Source: Anoplolepis gracilipes
Taxonomy: Eukaryota > Arthropoda > Insecta > Hymenoptera > Formicidae
Reading direction: 5' to 3'
Assembly: GCF_047496725.1 (NCBI RefSeq)
Contig: NW_027328675.1
Span: forward strand, 476,001 to 540,000
DNA length: 64,000 nt
Made by a program: the position numbers and the translations under genes. Shown one piece after another: positions 52,911-64,000 of this stretch (the stretch's first letter is position 1; each line of letters opens with the position of its first letter). A model generated the notes under the pieces. That model did not search any database, had not been told where the DNA came from, and saw only the letters and a program-made list of their open reading frames with translations.

Positions 52911-54537
52911 TTCTTTTCCTGCCCTTTCCCTTCAAATTTTAAGTATTATTGTATAAATACCAGTCAGGTAACAAGTCCTTTTTTTTCTCTCTACTTCCAA
53001 TTTATCTGACTGACGTCCTTCCGAATTAATGTAACACCCGCGAACTCCCACACATTCACTACACACACACTCAACCCATTAATAAGCCAAATAAATCTAA
53101 TTATAATGTTAATAAATTTTTAAGTTTTATATATCTATATTTTTATTTTTATTTAATAAATGCATAAAATTAAAATTTTTAATTTTTAATCAAATTTATT
53201 AACCTTTTCAAACACATTCTCTGACTCCCAGATTGCACAAGGTCCGGTCCTCCCGTCCCGCGTAACAGGGATTAAATTCCCTTACTGAAAAGGGACCACC
53301 GAACGAACGGCCTACTGACCCAGTAAAAGAGATTCTCGAGGTCTTTGACCAGGTCCGGCCTTGCACAGTTCGTTCGAGTCGAGAGCGTTAAGATTTTACG
53401 CGTTTCGACAAGGGTAAGTTCTGTCCTTCCGTTATCTCATTCTTTATCCAAGTCTGGACGTAACAATCTATTTGAATAATATATTTTTATTCCTTCGGGT
53501 TGCCGGCAACCAATTGATCCTTCGTCGGTTGAGGGCGAGAATTACCAACCAACCAACCACCAACAATCCATGTGTTTAATTCCTTTTTTTGGTTTTGTCA
53601 GCATAGAGATATGTATTCTTGTAACATATGTCAAAAGTTTGAAACCATCTTCGCTACTTCACAATCCTCATAAGAGAGGCATATACTTTTATACGTTGTG
53701 TTAACGAATTTGTTATTAAAACATTTTCTTTAATATATATAAATTCGATTATTGAGCTAATGTACAAACTTTATTAACTAATGAAATAATGCGTTAATAT
53801 ATTGAATGTATTTAATCAATTCTATAAAATTTTAGAGTACACTGTCTCATGAATAAGTTTACTGCTTTCACGAACATGTTCATTAGAAGAATAAACTTTT
53901 TCATTAGTATATTGAAATGTTACATTAAATTGTGATATTTGTAATACAATCAAGTACAATATATTAACAAACAGTAATTCGTTGTATTTATAAATTCAGC
54001 TATTGGCTAATGAAAAATATTCAATGTAATATTCATAATATCAATTAAAAGTTCATTGTATCAATAAACTTCAAGTTAATAAACGTCATTCATTAATACT
54101 ACGAACAAAATTTTTTTCAGTGTATCTTTAATATTAATTGAGTTAATTTCCGCAAAAGTGACTTCGGATGATATGACTATTTTTAAATGTAGTTTTATTG
54201 CTAAAAACAGTATATGCACGCTTGTGCCTGCAGAAATAAAATAATCTTTTTTTCTATTTTATGCATCACAGCACTATTTAAATTTTTGCAATATGCAAAC
54301 ATACTTACATATGTTACTTTCGTCACTGCATTTATGCTTTATTTCATGTAATATGTTGCGTGTTATGTTATTAAGATTAATCCATTTTTATGTTCCAATA
54401 TATGCACAGCGCGCGATATATATCTCGTTGCTAAGTAAATATCGGAATTAGCGCGCGCGACATTCGCGATTCGTCGCGGGAAGCGAAGAGGGGGTATAGA
54501 CCCCCAACGAAGACCGTATAAATTAAACGCACGATCG
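52911..54537. other. Intergenic DNA
   Basis: AT-rich stretches alternate with a GC-richer patch at 53,220-53,420 (AAGGTCCGGTCC, GAACGAACGGCC). No gene recognised. Confidence 0.5.
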
Positions 54538-55169
54538 ATGCTGCAATCAATCAGCCTGCGATTATTAGCGATTATCAATAAACGCGAAGAAGATATGGCA
54601 GCGTACACAAGTCAAGAATATTACAACATGCTCATGGCACTTGGCGAGTGTCACAAACAGCAGAACCATGCTGCAAGAAGATACGTCGAATTGTATCCAA
54701 ATCGAAGACATCCATCGGGTCACGTCATACTTGCAGCAGCTCAAAGACTGTACGATAATGGCAGTGTCCTGCCGAACAAACACGACACTGGGAGAGATCG
54801 CGACATTAGAAATGTACGGAACACGGAGAGAGTCATACGTGCTTTGGAGGATGATCCCGAAACGAGTATTCGAGTACTCGAGTTACTCGAGAATAAGATT
54901 TATCTCGTACAACCGTACAAAGAATATTAAAAGAAGAAAAGTTGCACGTGTTTCATTATACACGCGTGCAACATTTACAACCAGCAGATTACCCTGCAAG
55001 ACGAACGTTTTGCGAAAATTTTCTGCGAAACGTCGATCGAGATCTCACATATTCCTCTCGTGTGATATTCAGCGATGAATCGCTATTCACACAAGAAGGA
55101 ATTTTTAATGTGCATAATATGCACTTTTGGAGCAAAGACAAAATTACGATTTGCTACTTGGAATATTAA
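54538..55169 (+). pseudogene. DUF4817-type HTH / DDE transposase relic
   Basis: The first frame (54,538-54,930) contains YTSQEYYNMLMALGECHKQQ, then AARRYVELYPNRRHPSGHV and AQRLYDNGSV, the helix-turn-helix domain (DUF4817 type) that heads many insect transposon ORFs. After frame changes, the region at 54,942-55,169 gives HYTRVQHLQPADYPARRTFC and SDESLFTQEGIFNVHN, a DDE motif-containing block (DES) of the same protein family. The rest of the catalytic domain is missing after 55,170. Tc1/mariner-like DDE_3 transposases carry the same order. Inactive because of frame breaks and 3' truncation. Confidence 0.65.
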
Positions 55170-56713
55170 CGAAGAAGTAATGGAGAACAAAAGAAATTTA
55201 GTAAAATGTTAGGACGGCGGGCATTTCGAGTATCTGCTCTAAATTTTTTTTTTGTTAATCCGCTCTTTTCAGAACGACCAATACATTTTCACGTTGAAAC
55301 ATCTCATTGTGAGCAAAATAAAAATAAATTTTCCCAAATTTTTTCCCTCACATCATGAATGCAATAGTTTCAAAAACGTAATAGCGCGCGTTCTTTAAGA
55401 AATATTGATTGACTCTCTCAGCTGAGCCGGAAAATCAATATATCGGTTGGTCTGAAGTCGTCGACGACAATGTCAATGACAATCGAAGGAGCGTCGCCGG
55501 CGTGGAGACGGTTATTTCCATAGACTTATACTCATAGACTGCGCCTTCTTATGGGTAGGCCACACGACACATAGAAAGCCAGAGATATTAATAGTGTTTC
55601 GTTTTTTCTCACATTTTACAGAGAGAGGGGGAAGCGACGAAGAAAACAGGGGACGGCACTGGATGATGAGCGGAAAGGGGAAGATTGCGGAAATTCTTAA
55701 AAGATTTAGATAGAAAATGCTAACAGCATAATTTCCCTAACCTAACATATGTAAGAAAAGAAAAATATACAACAATACACAAGTATTTCTCCTGAAAAAG
55801 AGAGCAATTTAATTATATAAAAGTTTCGTGTTGACTTAACTTGAATAACTTTGAGAATTCTAAGAAAAATTGAATTTATATATTTGTATTTTTATTATTA
55901 TAATTCGGCTACGGTCAATTTGACTCTACAAATGCTTCAAGGTATTCCTTTTCTCTTTTTTTCCAACAAAGAAAAAAAGAGAGAAAGAACTTGTACAAAA
56001 CATTTTTAACGTTACTTTGACTCATTATATATGTGGATATTGGGTGTTTTTTAGCAAGCAACACAGACGACACTGTGTAACACAGTGTCGACACAGGTGC
56101 TCAGACAACATGCATATCTTAAAGACATATTAAAGACGTCTTTAATATGTCTTTAAAACATGCATGTTGTGTGGGTGCTTTCTAATTACGACACAAGTCG
56201 AGACAATCGTACACAGCTAAAAATGCTGTTGATTATATACATATGTGAAGATCATTTGATTTGTTCACATTAGTCGTACTTTCTACACTCAGATTATTCG
56301 CTTTCTCTTTCTCTAATCCCAAATAGTTTTCTAGCTTTAAGTAATAATGATAATAATATGTATAATTTTCCGTCATGTTTGCAAATTAATTTATAATTAC
56401 ATTACAATAACATAATAATATATGTATAAATATAAATATTATGTATGTATAATAATAATTTTGTATATAAATATAAATCGTGTAAAAGCTTTATCGATAC
56501 TTATTTTTTTAACTGTTAGTGTATATATAAAAATAATAAAAGAATTTATAAAAATTTTCTTGGATACAAAAAAATGTAACTCTGACATAATATTGAAAGA
56601 TATAAAATATAGTGAAGATATAAAAAACACTCAATTTTTAAACTTGCATAGTATGTACAATTAACATTATATTAGAAAAAATAAATAAATTGAAGTGTTA
56701 TAACTTCTGCTTC

Positions 56714-56765
<52 letters not shown>

Positions 56766-56889
56766 CATATATTTATTCTTAATGCCATTGCAGGATCTGT
56801 CAACAAGTTACAAAAATAATAATTACAATAATAATCTCAACTATTATTGTAATTATTACTTTTAAATTGTTTTGGTTTTAACTCACTTT
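55170..56889. other. Intergenic DNA with small hairpin and microsatellite
   Basis: No gene. It contains a 75-bp palindrome at 56,102-56,178 (CAGACAACATGCATATCTTA, mirrored) from the CAGACAACAT MITE family, and a TA run at 56,718-56,762. The frame at 56,422-56,664 is AT-rich noise. Confidence 0.5.
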
Positions 56890-58233
56890 TTATTTATTGC
56901 AAACTTCATCAGACAATAGCCCTTTTTTGCTCAAGTTATTCAATAGGGATTTTAATGATTCTATTTTATTAGTCGCACGTTTCACTTTCTCAGTTAAAGA
57001 TTTTCGATTTTTTCCACAATTATTAACATGCTCCTTAACAATATTCCAAGCAATATCAGATATGAAATATTCTCTGGTTAAATCTCCTATATACCGAGGA
57101 TTGCAAAATTTTTTTCGATTTTCAAAAAGTTTATCCAATTTCCTACAATACAAAGTCATTTCTTTAATATTTAATATGATAATTACAAGTAATTATGAAA
57201 AACATCGTATTGTTTTTTTATAATCTTACCTTTTAATGTTATACTTTCTTCTTGAATGTAATCAGCACAGTGTAAATTAAGAGATATATTAGAATCATTG
57301 TAACCATCAGATATTGTACGTGAAACATTTTGTTCAGTAACTGATATGTCTGCTTTCTCATTATCATGGGAAATGGATGCTTGAGCATAGTCATCACTAA
57401 ACATTCAAATTATTTTAAATTATTTATTGCTTATAACTAAAAAAATTACTTATAATCAAGAACAAATTATTAAATATATTAATTACTTACTTTTTATTAG
57501 ACACACTGTTGCTATCAATGTTGCTGATGTTGTTACTGTGTGTATTTGTAATATTTGCGAAGATTTGTCCTGATTCTGAATTATTATTGGCACTATTTAA
57601 TGGTGAACCTGGTTTTTGATTAATAGACTTTTGAGTTTCAATGGAAACTGCCAATGAATTTTTACTGTTATAAACAATATATTTTGTAACAAAAACATTT
57701 ATTTTATTAAAAAAACATTTTTATTGAAAAACACATATTAATACCACTGAGTTAATAAGCAAGATGGAACAGCTGTAGATATCAAAAATCGTTTTATGTT
57801 CTCTCCATAAACTTTATAAAAAAAATCCTTTTCGTCAAAATGTCTACTGCAAACTGAATTGTAATTATTAAGCTCTCGGCTAATATTTATAAGCTATTTT
57901 GCTTTCAGTTCTGGGTTATTAGGAATTCTGGAAATGTATTATGAACATACTTTTTAAGTGTAAATTAGCACTATTTAATATGTTAATATATGGAAAAGTG
58001 ACATTAATGTTATTAAGCAAAAATTAACTTTTTCAGGTATACAGATATTGCATTAATTTCCTATGACTATTATAATATGAAATTATTTTGATTAGTTTTA
58101 ATTCTTTTGTATAATAATGTGCATATCATACAGACCAACTACATAGAATAACATACATTTAAACTTACTTATGGAAAGAAACATCCGGAATCATTCTTTG
58201 TTCGATTTTACATATACAGCAATATTTAACCAT
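56890..58233 (-). pseudogene. THAP-domain gene, multi-exon, decayed
   Basis: Exon 1 (about 58,170-58,233) gives MVKYCCICKIEQRMIPDVSF, the start of a THAP finger, and ends at GTAAGT. Exon 2 (about 57,745-57,929) gives the middle and end of the domain: RIPNNPELKAK, a TAG in place of the conserved Trp, then VCSRHFDEKDF and STAVPSCLL. Exon 3 (about 57,491-57,664) is Asn/Ser-rich and ends at a GTAAGT donor. Exon 4 (57,183-57,404 frame) and exon 5 (56,890-57,159, a coiled coil with KNRKSLTEKVKRATNKIESL) follow. The architecture, THAP finger, linker and coiled coil, is that of a THAP-family protein or P-type transposase lacking the catalytic part. The nonsense codon in the finger suggests a pseudogene. 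Confidence 0.55.
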
Positions 58234-58431
58234 TTTCTAAATTATTTTTATGAACCTCACAAACTCTGTACAATCGCGTAGTCTCGAAATCTAACCTCTA
58301 ACAAAAGATCGCTCTATCTCACGCTCACTGACTCTCACTCACTCGTTTCTCGTTTCCCCCATTCATAAATCTATGCTCCCCACTTAATTACAAATTAGAC
58401 AGAGAGAGTATCACTCCACCTCCCAGATAGC

Positions 58432-59655
58432 CAAGCGTGATTGATCATTAAAAACAAACTAATGCAATGCATGAGTTGTTATATGTTTGTTGTACGTTTG
58501 CTGACATCGAATTAAAACGCGCTACTGAATTCAGCAACATGAGAGCATATTACAAACAATTAATTTACAAAATTTTTAAAGCAAACGATCTGAGATACTG
58601 AAACGTTATATTGTCAGCAATATGGTAACATCTGATGATTTGGCATTTCGTCTACAGCTGACTACAGCATTATGATAGCAACAATACATGTATAATATTC
58701 CCAGACAACATGCATATCTTAAAGACGTATTAAAGACGTCTTTCTTATGGTTTTGTTTACACCGATATACTTTGGTCATTTTTAAGATGTCTTAAAGACA
58801 TCTAAAAAACATTTAATTTAAGACGCCATCTGAAAGATGTCTATAATACATTTTTTTGCTTTATCGAAAAGGCAACTTAAAAAAGATATCTTTACATCAT
58901 CTTTTGATGGTTGTTTTCCCGACAAAGCAAAAAGTTGACTAAAAGATGTCTTTTCGGACAAAAAAAAGTTCATTTTCTTACCGCTATGCAGAGCTGCATG
59001 AGGTATCTATCTCGTATTTAAAATTGAGTTACCAAAAATATATAAAAGCGCGACTAATAAGATTATTGTAACAATCATTTCGATCAATTTCATTTCGGAT
59101 AGTTTCTATTCAAATAAATAAAATTGTAACATTTCGGGTAGGTTATCCGAATAAGTAAAGATTATTCATCTTAAAGACATCATAAATACGTTTTTCTGAT
59201 AATTTTTTAAGATGTCTTAGCAATTTTAGAATGTCATTTAGACGTCTTTAAGACGACATAATGTTGTCTGGGTAGAAACGAAAAGTTAAAATTTCTTATC
59301 CTTGAATGCTTAATTAATAAGAATTTTTAACTTTTTTGTTTCTGTCTTACTAAAACAAAAATTACATCATTGATCCCCTGAAAAATTATTGCCACATCAT
59401 CAATGCGGTGTATTAATCACGGATGACAAATTGATGAATATAGGTTGTCATCAAGTTGCTGTCAAGTCTCTTTATTTGCCGACAGCAATTGATGTTACCA
59501 TATTGCTATCAGTTTGCTGTTCTGAGAATTAGAAATCACGTGAGCTCAACCCGACAAGCATAATGCTGTCGCACCTTGTCCCTAGTTTTTTAAAATTAGT
59601 TGCTGCAACGGTGATTGGCAACATGATTGCAAAATCGGAACATTTGGCTATCTGA
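58432..59655. mobile_element. Second copy of the nested MITE, with empty target site
   Basis: Starts CCCAGATAGCCAAGCGTGA and ends at the complement of CAGATAGCCAAATGTTCC. It matches 23,694-23,834 joined to 24,600-25,756 with about 5 percent difference, lacking the 765-bp insertion at 23,835-24,599. Confidence 0.8.
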
Positions 59656-60829
59656 GTTTAAAATGCATTCTCCATTTATCAAATATATCTCACACAGTAT
59701 AACTTGGTAAATACTATATATCGGGAAGTAACATTCGACTAGTATTGGCAGCAAATTTATAATATTTATGCGTTAATCTAAAAAATATATCAAATTATAT
59801 AAAATTTTTTATGATAAAGTTCTTGAACAGAACATATTCGATAATTGCTAATTAAAATAATTAAAATTTAATATACATAGTTAACTTGAATAACTCAATT
59901 TGGTTATATTACAATATTATATAATATAATACATATAATATTAAATGAAGTTGTATTATAGAAAATTATACATATGTACAGCCAAAAAAAAAGTCGAAAA
60001 GATCCCCGGGGTCAATAATGGTGACCTGTTAGATGTACAAAAGCAAGGAAAAATACAAGTCATCCAGATGATATTTACTATTGTCTTTGACAGAAGTGGT
60101 TTAGGTATCTGCCTCTTATGCGCCACGCAGGCGAATTTTATCAATTTCGTTCACATCTAATGCTTTGTTTAAAGTCCATACTTGTAAAATATTTATAAAC
60201 ACGAGTATCCGACAGTCTATTGATTTATTCACAATCAGTCACGGATTTACGGCATACACTGCTTCAGGAAAAGAAGTTGATTAAATCAATATTCATTCAT
60301 ATTTGTATCATAATTCATTATCGCACGAGAACTAGTGCTTTATGACGTGGTATGATCGTTAGCATAATTCATTATCATTATTATAATTGTATATAATGGA
60401 TTTACACGTACTATGCAGTTTCTTGTCAGGAAAAAATATTTGATAAGTTATTTTAAACGAAATATTATTATAAAAATATATTTTAAAGTTGCGAGGTACA
60501 GTATAAAATTACAAAAAAGTATATATGACGTGAAAATATTTTTTATTAATTATATTTATGAATACATCTAGCCATATTAAATGTATATAATATAAAATAA
60601 TGAATGCCGATTTTTTATAATACATGATTTGCACAGCAATATACCTACTGTCTTCTTTAAACTGTCATTTTATGTAATTATGCAAATATATACTAATTTT
60701 AATATCAGATATATACTTTTTATTTTATGAATATTTTTCAAATTATTAAATTCAAATCGCTAGTAATCAATTAATAGTAGGTAATGTAAGTAGAACGACC
60801 AAATTACCCAGTAATATCTTTATTTAATA
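59656..60829. other. Intergenic AT-rich DNA
   Basis: No recognisable gene; the frame at 59,945-60,160 resembles nothing known. Confidence 0.5.
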
Positions 60830-62200
60830 TTAAGACGACGTTTCGACCATTTGGTTGTGGTTCTTTTCAAGTTTAACTACAATGAATAACAAATTAATTA
60901 TAAATTGAACCAAGACGGTAAACGCAGTAAATCGATCAAAAAACCAAATAAATTTAGTACATACATTCGAGTGAACAAAGATGTATATCAATGTGTTGTA
61001 CAAGTAGCAGTTAATTAAACATATTGATTTGACGAACCAACAAGCGACGGAACACGTCTTGTCAAAACTAATGTCGAAACTAAACTGTCGATTTTTTAAA
61101 AACATTTTAGACGACCTTTATAATCTTGTCATAAATATTATGTAGATTTTCTGTGTCTTTTTGTAAGTTTATTGTGTTGTTGTTAAATTTCTTGAGAAAA
61201 AACATTTCTGCTATTTCTCTCTTTCTTATAAATTTCTCGTTATGTAAAATCTCTGGGCTATTCCATTCAAAGTCATGTTCGAATTCCGATCTATGCTTAC
61301 TAATTACGGACATGAAGGATGCAATTTAATATTTTTACAATGTTCGTTAAGCCTTGTGCGCAAATGTCTTTTTGTTTGGCCTATGTAAAACGCATCACAA
61401 TCCTTACAACGAATTTTATATATGACGTTAGTTCTATTATCAATATTTAACATATCTTTGCCACGTCTAATCAATATGTTAAGCTTATTCGTTACTATCG
61501 ACGCTACACTTAAACCCGTGTCTTATATTGATCGGCGCAAACATGAACTAAAATCTTTAACAAAAGGTAGCAACATAAAAAAGTTTTTTGGTTGTAATTC
61601 ATCGATAGATTCATCAGTGTTAGTGGTTTTATGATTCTTCAAAACATATATCCTTTTTTGTATGTGTTGCTCAACAAATTTTTCAGGGAAACAATTATTA
61701 CGTAATGTTTTACGAACTATATTTATATTCTCTTTGTGGAATCTGACATCTGAGAGTAGTAAGGCATGATCGAGATTGTATATAGTATTTATTTTGTACT
61801 TTGTTGGGTGGTTAGAGTGAAAGTTAATGTATCTTCCCGACCATCTAGGCTTCCTAAACCAATTGGTTATAAGTGTGTTGTCGACACGCATAATCGTTGT
61901 ATTTAAAAAACTAATGGAATTGTTATGTTCTATTTCAACGGTAAATTTCAATCGGGGGTGAAAATTATTAAAGGTCTCTATTATTTCGTCTAAGCCTATG
62001 CGCGGAACTACTGTGAAGATATCGTCAACATATCGATAATAGGTGGTGACGTTAAAACTTAAAGAATGTAAAGAATGTGACTCTAGGTCATCCATGACTA
62101 TGTCGGCCAAAATCGGGGATAAGGGAGAACCCATTGGACTTCCAAAAATCTGTTCATAAAAAAGGCCATTAAAACTAAAACTGAGTCTAAAATCAGTTCA
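60830..62200 (-). pseudogene. Penelope-like element, 5'-truncated, RT end plus GIY-YIG nuclease
   Basis: The reverse transcriptase part starts near 62,200 within the palm: GSPLSPILADIVMDDLE, then YYRYVDDIFTVVP (the YVDD catalytic box) and RKPRWSGRYINFHS (61,523-62,134 frame). A TAA at about 61,520 is followed in the same frame by the GIY-YIG endonuclease core: NVIYKIRCKDCDAFYIGQTK and RTRLNEHC (61,330-61,440). The final part continues at 61,107-61,313 in another frame. The RT plus C-terminal GIY-YIG order defines Penelope-like retroelements. Downstream DNA (60,840-60,900) carries the AAACGTCG motif common after such ORFs. It is truncated at its 5' end exactly where the inverted neighbour begins. 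Confidence 0.8.
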
Positions 62201-62204
62201 ATTA

Positions 62205-64000
62205 TATGTAGTGTATAGACTAGACCTTATACCTACACATATTAAGAACCTCAAAACTAACATCACTTTCCATAGTATTAGTATTAATCGTAAGTTTCAT
62301 AAATTTATATTGACAAACCAACATACGTTGTTAAATTTCGAGATAGAAGACGTAAACATTAATTTAAAATATCTTTCAAAAAAGATTGTTGATATTGAGA
62401 AAGGACTTTTTGATTGTTTACCATATGACTTGTTGTCTAACTTTTTCGAACTTAATAAACAAAGAATCTTATCTTTTGACCTTAAAACAAAGAATAATTT
62501 GATTAAAAAAATTAACAATTTAAAACTAAAACATAATTTCAAAGAAGATCCCTTTTCAAATGTTGACATATCTAAATGGTTTGTGAACATTAGTGGTAAG
62601 ACGATTCCCTACAATGTATCCATGCTTCTAAGCTTGGGCGATAATTTTGCGTTACCCATAAATTCGTTATGCAGTAATAATCGAGTCAAAGTAGTATTAG
62701 ATGTTGTCAAGAATTTTGAGTCCTGTTTAGATAAGATTCCCACTGATTTGTTAGAAACAACGAGAATTTCGGTTGCCAATACACTCCAGAGATTCTTGAG
62801 TTTGAAAAAACATATAAGTTATGTCGACAAGCATATTCTTGGTGCTTTTTCACGTTCAAAAAAGTTTTTATTTGACAATAAAGACATTTTAGTCACCAAG
62901 ACCGACAAGGGTCAGGCCACCGTGGTAATGAATAGGACTGATTATTTGCAAAAAATAGAATTGTTGAATGATAAATCTACCTACAAAAAGATAAATAAAG
63001 ATCCAATTAAACCACTTACGAATAAGATAAATACACTATTAAAATCATGGCGGGCTAATGAATTGATTGATGAAAAAACGTACAAACATCTTAGGTGCAC
63101 TAACGGTAACCTACCTCGTTGTTACGGTCTACCAAAGATCCATAAATCAAGTTTTCTTTTAAGTTTTCTTTTAAGAGTTATTGTTTCATCTATTGGTGGC
63201 CCTCTTTATAATGTCTCCAGGTACATATATGACATATTACATAGATCAATTAAAAAGCCAGCCTCACACATTAAAAAGACGGTTGGTCCTTTTCTGCTAA
63301 GATCAAAGATACAATTATCGATAACAAGGATTTGATGATCTCATTGGACGTGAGCTCCTTATTTACGAATATCCCTAAAGATTTAGTTTTGAATGCCATC
63401 AAAAAACGGTGGAATGACATTATTTCCGTCACTCTCCCGCAATTTTTACATATAATTGAACTAATTTTAGACTCGACCAGTTTTAGTTTTAATGGCCTTT
63501 TTTATGAACAGATTTTTGGAAGTCCAATAGGTTCTCCCTTATCCCCGATTTTGGCCGACATAGTCATGGATGACCTAGAGTCACATTGTTTACATTCTTT
63601 TTTTAAGTTTTAACGTCACCACCTATTATCGATATGTTGACGATATCTTCGCAGTAGTTCCGCGCATAGGCTTAGATGAAATAATAGAGACCTTTAATAA
63701 TTTTCACCCCCGATTGAAATTTACCGTTGAAATAGAACATAACAATTCCATTAGTTTTTAAATACAACGATTATGCGTGTCGACAACACACTTATAACCA
63801 ATTGGTTTAGGAAGCCTACATGGTCGGGAAGATACATTAACTTTCACTCTAACTACCCAACAAAGTACAAAATAAATACTATATACAATCTCGTTGATCA
63901 TGCCTTACTACTCTCAGATGTCAGATTTGATTGATTTACTGTGTTTACCGTCTTGGTTCAATTTATAATTAATTTGTTATTCATTGTAGTTAAACTTGAA
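62205..64000 (+). pseudogene. Penelope-like element, second copy, GIY-YIG deleted
   Basis: The frame 62,211-63,335 covers the N-terminal region and RT fingers (VTKTDKGQATVVMN, LPRCYGLPKIHK). After a frame change the palm follows at 63,332-63,613 (SLDVSSLFTNIP, SPIGSPLSPILADIVMDDLE), and the YVDD box lies in a further frame near 63,630. It is head-to-head with the copy at 60,830-62,200 and nearly identical in the overlap. After CTACTCTCAGATGTCAGATT (about 63,925) the sequence jumps to the 3' untranslated DNA (GTTTACCGTCTTGGTTC), so the RT C-terminus and the GIY-YIG domain, about 800 bp, are deleted. The element continues past the window edge. Confidence 0.8.

Noticed and set aside
1..64000. 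tRNA, rRNA or other structural RNA genes
   Set aside because: No cloverleaf with A/B-box order or rRNA core was recognised by eye; a covariance search would be decisive.

Overview
The window reads as a transposon-rich block of an insect nuclear genome, most likely a hymenopteran and possibly an ant. The grounds are the AT-rich intergenic DNA, short (73-79 bp) GT-AG introns, an insect-telomere-like CCTAA run, and the mix of Polinton, P-element/THAP, Mutator-like, Penelope and TA-target MITE sequence. No ordinary host gene is recognisable. The species call is inference from style; nothing in the sequence proves it.

The core is a pair of Polinton/Maverick (adintovirus-like) proviral elements in opposite orientation. 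Element A is about 9,260-23,011 and element B about 31,770-46,975. Both carry the same gene order, read here along B: protein-primed DNA polymerase B, then on the opposite strand a DDE integrase with C-terminal chromodomain, an 11-residue-repeat protein, a 46-47 aa leucine-rich mini-ORF, a fibre-like coiled-coil protein, a DUF8207-like protein and an FtsK/A32-type packaging ATPase. A divergent intergenic region follows with a TATA box in both copies. Rightward from it come a small conserved protein, a parvovirus-type phospholipase A2 joined to an adenovirus pX-like segment, an adenain-like cysteine protease, a penton-like minor capsid protein, a 57-60 aa basic protein, a double-jelly-roll-like major capsid protein and a conserved protein of unknown role. 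B adds a further 186-residue exon ORF. Together these supply integration, replication, packaging, maturation, capsid and membrane-breach functions, so the ancestor looks like a virus rather than a plain transposon. Both copies are decayed by frameshifts, nonsense codons and insertions, differently in most genes, but share one frame break in the penton-like gene. Although the interiors are homologous, the terminal inverted repeats and the accessory genes next to them are unrelated between A and B.

Layout. 1-9,250: foldback repeats, a Mutator-like relic with an Ulp1-like protease, a 38-bp tandem array and a large satellite-like array built on a CGATAGCGCAC word. 9,260-23,011: element A. 23,012-31,769: nested TA-target MITEs and a complete-looking 4.0-kb P-type element (THAP transposase, inverted termini) at 26,234-30,262. 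31,770-46,975: element B. 46,976-64,000: a zinc-finger transposase relic, an 80-bp tandem array, an unidentified retroelement-like ORF pair, a DUF4817/DDE relic, a second THAP relic, a second copy of the nested MITE (holding an empty site for the insertion seen at 23.8 kb) and two head-to-head Penelope-like elements, the last running off the right edge.
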